Shown: positions 52,101 through 61,119 of the stretch, piece by piece
How the letters are laid out: each line of letters begins with the position of its first letter
Numbering within the stretch: position 1 is the first letter of the stretch
NCBI GenBank assembly: GCA_016647705.1
Contig: CM028328.1
Span: 1,040,001 to 1,104,000 of the forward strand
Origin: Eucommia ulmoides
Taxonomy: Eukaryota > Streptophyta > Magnoliopsida > Garryales > Eucommiaceae
Reading direction: 5' to 3'
DNA: 64,000 nt
Translations under genes and position numbers: made by a program
Notes under the pieces: model-generated
Told to the model about the DNA's origin: nothing
What the model saw: only the letters and a program-made list of their open reading frames with translations
Databases searched by the model: none

Positions 52101-54039
52101 GGGCCCTAAGCAGCCAGCAATATATCTTTCAGGCAGCTAAAATGCTGCATCTTGGGCACCTCTTTTACTTTTAAATATGCCCAAAATATCATTTGTACAA
52201 CACCCATACAATAAATCAAGTATTACTTCCTTAACCACAGATATAGCCCAATCATCATACCGCACATAAATTTTTAACAAGCAAAATTTCAAAAAATTGA
52301 ATTCAAAGTTATGTCATGCATACCATCTTTCTGGTAAATTTCCAGTAAAATTTGTTCTGCATTAAAGATTTTTGGATATCGAATGAGTGGTATTGTTGCT
52401 GAGGTTCTCACATATTTGTATGAAGAAATAACTTAAAAGTAAAAATCACTTACTAAATAAGGAATGGTCAAATAGAACGCTAAATGAATAGAAACATACG
52501 GATGATGGGCAACCCCAAACAGACATATTATAGTATTCCAACACTACGAGGATTCAAAAAACTATTAGATTTAACAATCTATGTGATCAGATAAGCAAGA
52601 ATTTTGGTTCTCTACGGATGACCTACTAAAGCATCAATAGTTTCCCCTGGAGGATGACAAGGTGAAAAGCCATGAACTACAAACCATTTACCAAAATCAA
52701 ATCAGTCAAGCAACAGGAAAATAATGAAAAGAAGAAAAAGTACTTTCAAAATCTACCAAGTATTGAGCAAGAAAAAGAAAAAGCAATGGGTTCAAATCAG
52801 GCCTAACCAATATGACAAAAACACACTCTATGAGTCTATAACCAAAAGGAGCACATAATACAGTAAGGAAAAAATAGGAAGTGGAAAACTATACCATTAG
52901 GAATATCTTTCAAAGCAGTCCCACGACCCTGCAATTCCCAAGCCAAACTATTAATTAAATAGTCCCCAAACTAAAGGTGCCGAACTTTATATTAGAAAAT
53001 GGAATAACTTTGACAAACAGTATAAACCTCAAGCAGTAATAAGGAATAACACCTTTTCAATCTGGACATCCTTCACAGTCTCTCTCTCAATAGATGCAAC
53101 CAACCTTTCTACAGATTTCCGTTCGCGTACAGGGCGTTCATTTAAGGAAGAGACAGGAGTTTTCGGCTCCGTTTTAGTTTTCTCAGCCGATTCCTCTTTC
53201 TTATTGTTGTCCTCATCCAATGAACTCTTATTCCTTCCACGCTTCTTTGATCCTTTTCCTTCTTTACCCCCGTGCAGCTTTTCCTTATTCCCCTTTGAGC
53301 TCCCAATTTTCTTGACCTTAACCCCACTCTCTTCCACCCCGTGTTTATCAGTGTCCTCATCCATGGACTGGCTCATATGCTGTTCCTTCTCTTTTTCTTC
53401 TTCGTTGCTGTCATCTTCTTCTTTTCTTGCTTCTGCTTCTTCTACTTCCTTGCCGTCAGGGTCATCTTTTTCAACTTCTTTTTCATCTTCTTCTTTGCTG
53501 CTATTGTCGTCCTTTTCTACTTCTTTGCTGCTATTTTCCACCTTCACTGCTTCTTCTTCACTGCTATTTTTAGCTTCTACTCCTCCTTTGCTGCCATTTT
53601 CGTCCTTCACTGCTTCTGCTTTGCTGCTATTTTCATCTTTTACTGCTGCTGATGCTTCTTTCATGCTATTATCAGCCTTAATTGTTTCTTCTTCTTTGCC
53701 GCTATTTTCACCTCTTCCGGCGTCGTCTTCATCTTCTTTATTGATATTTTCATCTTTTACAGCTCCTTCTTTAACATTTTCTTCTTTTCCTCCTTCATTA
53801 CTAACATTGTCATCCTTCTCCACTGCTTTTTCACTCTCTTTTTTTTCCTTCACCTCCTCTTTGTCTACATCCATTGCGTGAGTCTCAACTTTCTCACTGT
53901 CTTTGGTGTCTTCCTCCATTTCTGTCACTTCACTCTTTTCCCCCTGCTTTTCAACCACAACTTCACTCGTTTTCCCTGGTTCAGCCTCCCCATTCTCCAC
54001 TGTCTTTGCTGCTTCACCTACCGAATCCTCCACGCCCAT
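43166..54039 (-). CDS. DEK: DEK domain chromatin-associated protein
   Basis: Eleven coding exons on the minus strand: 53053-54039, 52895-52928, 50010-50089, 48913-48975, 48378-48488, 47881-47961, 47703-47792, 46689-47154, 45937-46049, 45690-45720 and 43166-43326. They join in phase to 2217 bases, 738 residues. DEK proteins bind DNA and histones and shape chromatin and transcription. Residues 1-290 are Lys/Glu/Asp/Ser-rich with a repeated KDENSSKE-like motif. PVRERKSVERLVASIERE begins the conserved DEK region, continuing GRGTALKDIPNVAYKLSRR, LLHTVLFGRRGK and FSGFVWHEKDE, with a SAP-like stretch KLLELCDLLDIPIVKTTTKK. A long basic/acidic Ser-rich linker follows (exon 8). The C-terminal DEK-C domain reads PSDDKLRNAICEILKVVDFN to RFNTDLTPRKAAVKLMIQEE. 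Introns carry many MITEs; intron 2 is 2.8 kb. Confidence 0.95.
43450..43897. mobile_element. Long-TIR element in DEK intron 10
   Basis: The left end (GTTTGACCAATATCTCACTT) pairs with the inverted right end (AAAGTGAAATAATGGTCAAAC). Same family as 10.1, 32.6 and 58.3 kb. It begins about 120 bases inside the intron, next to the last coding exon. Confidence 0.65.
44164..45433. repeat. Cluster of GCATTTGGGTAA-ended MITEs in DEK intron 10
   Basis: At least three units abut: about 44164-44530 (start GGGTGCATTTGGGTGAAGG), 44531-45129 (AGGTTGCATTTGGGTAAAAA to CTTACTCAAACGCAACCT) and 45130-45433 (GGTGTGTTTGGGTAAGGTAT to TACCTTACCCAAATGCACC). The last contains a 190-base internal direct duplication (TTACTCAAACGCAACCTAGG at 45110 and 45299). 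No coding capacity. Confidence 0.55.
46151..46591. mobile_element. Inverted-repeat element in DEK intron 8
   Basis: GGGCAAATTACATTTTTGGT, followed by CCTCGTAGTTTT, pairs with AAAACTACGAGGACCAAAAT and GTGATTCGCCC at the right end. The interior inverted words CAAATAGACTC and GAGTCTATTTGG extend the pairing. It may be a distant relative of the long-TIR family. Confidence 0.65.
51241..52106. mobile_element. PIF/Harbinger-like MITE in DEK intron 2
   Basis: Ends GCCCCCGTTTGGTAACC and GGTTACCAAATGGGCCC, with TAA at 51238-51240 and 52107-52109. At 866 bases it is the largest copy. The middle is a run of TCGTCGTTCGCTCGTC-type repeats (51550-51720). Family shared with 4.8 and 15.6 kb. Open frames inside are low-complexity shadows. 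Confidence 0.78.
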
Positions 54040-54656
54040 AACTTATCGAATTCAAATTAACAACCCAATTTACTATTATTCTATAAGTCAAACCCACCCA
54101 ACTAACTCAGCTCCGAACAAACATCAATCTCTGTTAATCGATATAAAATACATCAGCCTTTTGAACTAACGAGAATATGCAGCACGAGTGAAACACATAT
54201 TGAATGAAATATGTATCATACATAAAAGGAAAAAAACTCAAAAACACTTCAAAAAATCATCACAAAATCACAGAGCTACAGTGATCAACCGCAAACGAGA
54301 GCTACAAATAACATGAAAACACAGTTAACAGACAGAGCATCACAAAGAAAAACATAAAAATCAACAGAAAAAAAAAAAAGATTACTCGTTATTTAGAAAC
54401 AGAACAAAACCCTAAGCTGCGAAAACACAGCTCGAACATCAACCATAAACCATAAACAAACATAATTGAAGGCGCGAAAAGATGAAATTCAAGCAAAAAT
54501 CAAAGAGAAATGGAAACTTACATCGATTCGACGGCTGAATTCGTTGATTTTTTCTTCAGATCTCTGAGCTTCCACTGTCTCACTGTCTTGCCTTTTCCCC
54601 CCCTCTCGATATACCGCCCAGTTTCAACGCTCTCGCAGTGCGTGTGGGTTGGGGGC

Positions 54657-54664
54657 CTTTTATA
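54657..54664 (-). promoter_or_regulatory. TATA box of the DEK gene
   Basis: TATAAAAG on the minus strand, placing transcription start near 54625. A strong donor (CGAATCGAT then GTAAGTTTCC, at 54521) lies between it and the ATG at 54039, so the leader probably contains an intron of roughly 0.45 kb. The acceptor is not clear. Confidence 0.5.
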
Positions 54665-54963
54665 CTGCGGACTTCAAACCCGGATTTTAAAAGCAGTTAA
54701 ATGCCATGTCGGACGAGCGGAATACTGAAACAGGAGATAGGATTTGACGGCGGAGATTTAATTTCAGATGGGGGATGTTAAAATGGACGGTGAGATTTGA
54801 TATTCGTTTTTCAAATTGTGTTTTCGAGTGGTAAGCGGGTCACGACAACAGAGTACGGGAGGGCTATGATCCTGTGTAGGGATGGCTAAAAGAAGCAAGC
54901 CAACCTATAACCTAGAAAAATTCAATGGAATAATCTCATTTTGAAAGCGATTTTTATTATTTA

Positions 54964-55657
54964 GGACATATTTGATAAACAAATTAAGTGCTTAAAATTG
55001 ATTATATTAAATATTTAATTAATTAAATTTATTTAATAAATATAATTAGTATCACTTAATTAATTAAGTTAATTTAAAAATTAAGTCAAAATATGAGTGA
55101 AAAATTAAGCCAAAATCCCTTCACTTATTTCATTTTGCTTAATGTACTCCATTATTTTTCACTTAAAAAAATTATGTTTTGACAATTTTATCTTTGATTC
55201 CCTATGAGGGTTTAATTAAAGTTAGGATTAATGAGAATTGAATTAATTTTAGATTATTTTATGATTTTAATTTTATTTTATATTTAAATTATTGTTATAA
55301 TTTAATTTAAACAATCAAATTACATAAAAAGTACATAATATTTACATATTTTTGGGTTAATTTCTACTTTTAATTTTAATATAATTTTTTTTTAAAAAAT
55401 GACACCCTGATTTTATTATTTTGTTCTCAATTTTTTTTTTCACATTATTTTGATTCCAAAGTAATTACGTAAATTAAATAATTTTTAGCATACAAATTTT
55501 GTACTTATCAAACAAATAAAAAAGAATCAGCAATTAAATTTTCAGCACAATTTTATCAAATAACATTTTTAAATTTTCAGCACTTAAAATTTCAGCACTT
55601 AATTTTCAGCACTTAAATTTTCAGCACTTAAAAATTAAGTCGTTATCAAACAAACCC
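54964..55657. mobile_element. MITE with TTA duplication upstream of DEK
   Basis: Ends GGACATATTTGATAA and TTATCAAACAAACCC are imperfect inverted copies, flanked by TTA at 54961-54963 and 55658-55660. Near the right end TTTTCAGCACTTAAA is repeated four times in tandem. PIF/Harbinger-like by its duplication. No coding capacity. Confidence 0.68.
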
Positions 55658-55679
55658 TTAGTCTTTTTTTCATAGACGA

Positions 55680-57470
55680 AAAGGTTTTTTTAATTGTTCA
55701 TTCAGTCTTCAACCTCTCTGTACAATTAATTAAGTTTTTAGTTCTTGATAGATAAAAAAATATTCTTAAAAAGTCCTCTCTCTCGTTTATGTTAACGTTA
55801 ATCTATTTTTCTCTCTTTATCCTCGATCACTTATTCCACAATTCTCACTCTCTTTATCTCTCTAAATTCTAACCAGTCCGCAATGTTCACCCTCTCTTAT
55901 CTTTAACACCTCTTACTCTCTCCAAACCCTAATCTCAGTTGCGACGGTGAACAGGAGGAACGTTGAGCAGTCTCCGTGAGCGGTTCACTACAAGCTTTCA
56001 TCGTCTTTGCTGAAGTCATCACCGGAAATGGTATGAACTCCAAGCAAATCTACAGATACCTGCAAGTTTCGTCGCTGGCACAAAAGCCGTTCACTGCAAG
56101 ATTCGTCGTCTTCGTGGTCTGTTTACTACAAGCCTTCGTCATCTTCATTTTTTTCTCCCATGTTTTCTCTCTCTCTCTCTCTCTTTCTCTCTCTCAGATT
56201 TGAAAATCCAAATTTGAAAGCACAAAACCACCATACATCGCAAAACCACCAATAAAATTCATCGTTCACCATAGCCACTGCCGAACACCTCCATCTTCAA
56301 CTCTGAATCATCGCCTAAACCCTCCCTACCCACCCCCACTTCCGATAGATGCACTACTTCCAAATCTGGAAACCCAGATCTAGGTTTTCGTCCGTGAATT
56401 TACCTAGATCTAGAAGAGTTTGACAAGCCAAAATCCGATTATGGACGACGATGAAGAGGATGATGAAGATGATGGTGTTAATAATTACATTTTCACCCCA
56501 TATTTTAGTTTTAGCTTTATTTTTTAATTTTTTCTATAAATTAACATTTTCACATTCTCTCTCACACTCAAATCTGAAAATTCTCGATTTTAATTTTGCA
56601 GATCTAAAAATCCCACATTTGAATTTTCGAGTAAACATTTGTTCTCTTATGATTGTTCTCAAATATCTATGGTTCAAAGATGGTGCCAGCGGTGATGATG
56701 ATGGGGATATGAATGGTGGTGAAGGTGGAGGGGGTGTTCATTTTACGTCAACGTTAGTGTTTGCGTGATTTTTTTACGTATGTTTTTTCGGATAACATGA
56801 AATATGTTAACGTTAACGCATAAGAGAACTCAAAAAATGTATATTAACGTTAACGTAAACCCAATCCAAACACATATTTAACTCAAAATGATAAAATATT
56901 ACAAATGGTAGTTAATGTTAACGCGCACAAGATAAAAATATGCAACAGAACGTTAACGTAAATATTCAAGCAAAATATATTAACGCACAAAACCCCCAAA
57001 AAATAAAATTCGTTAACACTAAAACTCACAGTTCGATGGTGAAAATGAGTTAACGTTAATACAGACCGAACTCAAATATACAAACAACGAATATGGTACG
57101 ATCATGTTAACGTTAACTCACACACATAAAGATACGTTAATGTTAACACATATAAACAAACGGGGAATATTCGTTAACGTGAACACATAAAAAAAATAAA
57201 TGAAATGCGTTAATATTAACGTGAATTTCAAATCGTATTTTTTGTAAAATAGGTAAGGTGTATTGTTTGAATATTTACGTTAATGTTAACGCCCTGTTGC
57301 GTAAGACAAAATCGTAGAATCATAAATAAGAGTGAACTGGGATGCTAAAATGCAGGGACCTTTTCCTAAAGTTTATTTGTGGACATAAAACTTAATTGAA
57401 GATGTTAGGAGGTCCGAACTCTAGAATGGGTTTCTCTGGAGGACAAAAAAAAAATATCCATTTCGAAACT
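55680..57470. mobile_element. Unclassified element with palindrome cluster
   Basis: The left part (55740-55800) has CAATTAATTAAGTTTTTAG and GTTAACGTTAATC; the right part (57370-57410) has inverted AAACTTAATTGAAGA, hinting at ends of one element. Between lie a GC-balanced region with three degenerate repeats of TTCACTACAAGCTTTCATCG (55980-56150) and the GTTAACGTTAAC cluster. Short frames at 55976 and 56451 match nothing I know. Boundaries are approximate. Confidence 0.35.
56749..57293. repeat. Cluster of GTTAACGTTAAC palindromes
   Basis: About thirteen copies of GTTAACGTTAAC or near variants (GTTAATGTTAAC, CGTTAACGT) at roughly 56749, 56806, 56844, 56911, 56951, 56980, 57011, 57049, 57105, 57134, 57172, 57208 and 57278. 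Spacing is irregular, about 30-70 bases, and the intervening sequence is not itself repeated. Confidence 0.8.
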
Positions 57471-58144
57471 GACCAAATGGTTTAGTTGCGATTTTAGTTT
57501 TGAAATTAGTAACCGAAACAATTTAGTTTTGATTTCGAAATAGTAACCGCAAAACCGAACTATAAAATCGAACCGTGAAACTAATATTTTAGATATATTT
57601 TTATGATTTATATAACTTAACTTTTTACATATTTACAATTTAATTCCTAATACACACACATATATATATATTTATTTATTTATTTTATTTATTTATTTTC
57701 ATTTTAATCTCTCTTATATTTTATATTATTTGCACTTTGATTTGTAACGACTATTTATCATTATATTTTAATTATAGTTAAATACGTTTATTATAACTAT
57801 TAATAGTGTTGTGATTTAGTTTGATTTTTTTGGAATTTATAGTTTATATTTAAGTTTTTTTTATATATATACAAATAAAAAAGATTCACGGTTTCGGGGT
57901 TTTTTATTTTAGTTTTGATTTTTTATAAATTAAAAAATCTTAAGTAGTTTCGCGGATTCGCAAATTTGATTTTGGTTTTATATAAATTTAAATAATTTGG
58001 TTTTAAAATTGTTTTAAAAAATCAACTATTTTTATTGCGGTTTTGATTTGGTATATGTCTAACGGTTTTGATTTGGTATATGTCTAACGGTTTTGATTTT
58101 GATTTTATATCAAACTGAACTGAAATCGAACCATTGACATCCAT
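57471..58144. repeat. AACCGAAACC-family element
   Basis: Starts with GACCAAATGGTTTAGTTGCG-like sequence and ends ATCGAACCATTGACATCC, with inverted AACCGAAAC/GGTTTTGATTTGG motifs. TATGTCTAACGGTTTTGATT occurs twice side by side near 58054. Related to the element at 3.0 kb. Confidence 0.5.
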
Positions 58145-58304
58145 AATCAAGTGTATTAAGTATATACGATAGTTAACTGTAAATCTAGCGTCATCGGACC
58201 GATTATGAGGAGGGGTCGGCTTGATCGACGGATATAAATAATTAACTTTTTTTTTTTTATATATATTTGTGGATGAATAAATATTTTAGTATTTAGTAAA
58301 TGGG

Positions 58305-58785
58305 GTTTTGATGTTTTGCATCCTTGAAGTTTGACCATTATTTTATTTTGGTCCACGTGGTTTCAATTTAAACACATAACACCCTCTAAACTTTGTGATC
58401 ATTCTGTTTCAGTCCAAATAAATAACTCAATTGCAACTTTTAATGACAAATCGTCAATTTTCAAGCACCCAATCACTTTTAAGAAAATTTTATAAACATT
58501 TCCAACCTATTTTTCCATCACGCGTACACACACAGACCCATGTGTGTGTTTGTATGTGTGAGAGATAAAAAGTATTTGGACTGAAAGGAGAATAAGAGGG
58601 ATAGAGCAAGCTAGAATTGTCAATCAATTCTCTTAAAAACAATTATATATATGATGATGAATGTTTTCTACCCCAAATTGTAACATGGATAGTAGCTGTA
58701 GTGCGATGATTAAAAAACTTTAAGGTATTATATGTTCAAATTGAAATTATAAGGACCAAATTGATATTTTGATTAAACTTTGAGG
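58305..58785. mobile_element. Long-TIR non-autonomous element
   Basis: The left end (TTGAAGTTTGACCATTATTT) pairs with the inverted right end (GATATTTTGATTAAACTTTG), and the next segments (ACACATAACACCCTCTAAAC; ACTTTAAGGTATTATATGTT) also pair. Same family as 10.1, 32.6 and 43.5 kb. Confidence 0.65.
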
Positions 58786-59311
58786 GGGTATATATATATA
58801 TATATAAAGTGTTATTAATGAGATAATTTTTTACTAAATTCAAGTTACAATAATTAGATTAGTTTAACATAACATCAACATTCGTTAATTTTCCCACATT
58901 GAATAGAGTATGATGATCATTCTCCGACTATATACATTTGTTACCATGTATCATGTTAGTCTGATTGGTAAGGGAAAATATCTCATTTTTTTGTCAAACA
59001 TAGTTTGACTTTCCTCGAGGACACTCCAGGAATTAAATCTTGAATTTAATCCTGAATGCACCAAGTCAACGTAGGGAAATGTGCCCTTAAAATCGACGGG
59101 GAAGGTGATTGGTCGAGGTGCACGTAAGTTGACTCAAACACATTATATCGCTTAATAAAAAACATAAATACATTTGTTACTATGTATTAATGTTAATAGA
59201 GAAAAATGTTCGAATTTCATTACTCCACTAACTTAAGATGTTTTTGTCTAATTTTCCCTAGTAACTATTTGTCTAAAGAATGAGATAAAAGTTTGAATCG
59301 ATGTTGTGGAG
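58786..59311. other. AT-rich spacer, no gene seen
   Basis: Starts with a short TA run. No coding frame or recognisable element. Confidence 0.45.
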
Positions 59312-60327
59312 TGATGAGGGTAATTCTAGATTTCATCTATTCAACCCTAGACCCCAGCCACGTGTTCGTCTCTCTTGTACAGCGTGGTCACATCATCTTT
59401 GTCATGCAACCTCCGTCCTGTCGTGTTACCTCTAGCTGACAACCTTTAAATGGGGGATCCTCTTGAAATACACAGAGTAGAGGTCCTATCGTGCCATCTC
59501 TAGTCAATATCATTCGGAAGATGGACCATTTGTAAAAGGGCTGACTAGCAATCACTAGACGATGGGTCCAATGTGGGCCTTGTCGACTTATTTTTGGGCG
59601 GCACCCGCCACCTGGATGATCCATGTGATTATCGACAATCAACGACCTGCTGTTTTTTTTTTGCTTGACGGCTGTTGAGCGAGTGATATTTGCGGTTCTA
59701 GCCGACTAGAGCTTTTCCCCCTTGTCTTTGGTTGGCAATCAGTAGGACTTGAGTTATTTTTCTCCATTTGTTTACTGTTCCACACATCTCCACCTCCTCA
59801 AGTCTTCTTGGATCAGAGTCTTCACCCACAACTTTCCTCAAAACCAAGTGATTAGGCCCATGGGGCCATATTATGGGTCAAAAGCCCAGACCAATAGGGG
59901 TATCTCCTCAATTACTCTCCAATTGGTCAAGCATAAGGTTTATCCTAATTAAACATGTTTAGGACTTCGATTAGGCAATACTAATTGCTTTCCACTCCTA
60001 TATATAAATACCCGGGCATTCAATGCTTCAAGTAATGCTCAACTCTTTCTTGAAGCATAAGTTGTCATTCTCCCCCTAAGCTTTTACTCTCATATCGGAG
60101 GGGTTTCACCTGGCATAACTCCAACGAGTCTTTGTGCAGGTACCTACTATTTGGACATCAGCTCTCTAAACTTCAGCAAGGATTTGAACGTGGATAGCAG
60201 AATGCTCGAGGACTCTAACCCTCCAGAACTCCTGAACTCCAACTCCGCACTCCACCTCACCAATAAATTCACCCTTCTAATTTGACCGGACCATACTGAT
60301 GGTATTTACCAATTTTAGACACCAACA
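59312..60327 (-). mobile_element. Solo LTR, copy 3 of the TGTTGGTG family
   Basis: On the minus strand it starts TGTTGGTGTCTAAAATTGG at 60327 and ends at 59312 (plus-strand TGATGAGGG). Flanks are TGGAG (59307-59311) and TGGAA (60328-60332), a 4-of-5 duplication. It has a TATATATAAATACCC promoter-like motif (plus about 59999-60013). It ends about 0.8 kb upstream of the SPO11-1 start. Confidence 0.72.
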
Positions 60328-60332
60328 TGGAA

Positions 60333-61119
60333 AAATGTCTTAAGTTTGGTAAAGTGACGAAATAACGAAATATCCCCACTAAAATGTCACATGCATTGAG
60401 CGCAACCCTTTTTGTTTTGGTCCAAGATCATAAAAATAATTTTTGTTTTGCAGGATTTAAACAGATGTAAAGCTTAAGGGGCAAAGCGTGCAATAAGTTC
60501 TACATAGACATTCACCCCATATTGTAGCGACCAAAATGTATTCATTTTTGGTTTCTAAAGTATAATGCGGATGTCTACGTGAATTACGAGTTTGATCAAA
60601 ACGTGCACTTATTCCTTAAATTTTTTTATCTATTTCAATCGCATAAAATTTTAAATATTGCTCATAATTTCGAATGAAATTGATTTGTACTTAGCACATA
60701 GCATTTTGATCGAGATTATTTTGTCATTTTATTAATCGGCTAAACTTGAGATGTTTTCTCCTAATTTTTTTTTAACAATAATTCATGTTTTTATTTATCA
60801 ATTTTCAGACTAATCGTTCAATAGAATGACAAAAATATCTCTATTCGAAACATGTACCGAGCACAACTTATTTTTCATCCAAAATAATTAATAACATTTT
60901 CAATTTGGCGGTATTGAAATAAATGTAAAAATATAGGTACAAAATGAGCAATTTGATAAATTTCAAGGTCTATATAAACAACAACTCCCATACTTTAGGG
61001 GTCAAAAATATAATTATCCCAATCACAATTAACAAACTATAAATTACTCCCATGAGATGATTGCATTTGCACTTTTCATTCTTTTGGGCTGAATTTGGAA
61101 AAACGAGGGGGGGCGAGAA
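60333..61119. promoter_or_regulatory. Upstream region of SPO11-1
   Basis: AT-rich sequence with no gene between the solo LTR and the SPO11-1 ATG. No TATA box stands out at a convincing distance. Confidence 0.3.

Noticed and set aside
53204..53881. 225-codon plus-strand open frame opposite DEK exon 1
   Set aside because: Ser/Leu/Phe-rich shadow of the Glu/Lys-rich DEK N-terminus; no family features.
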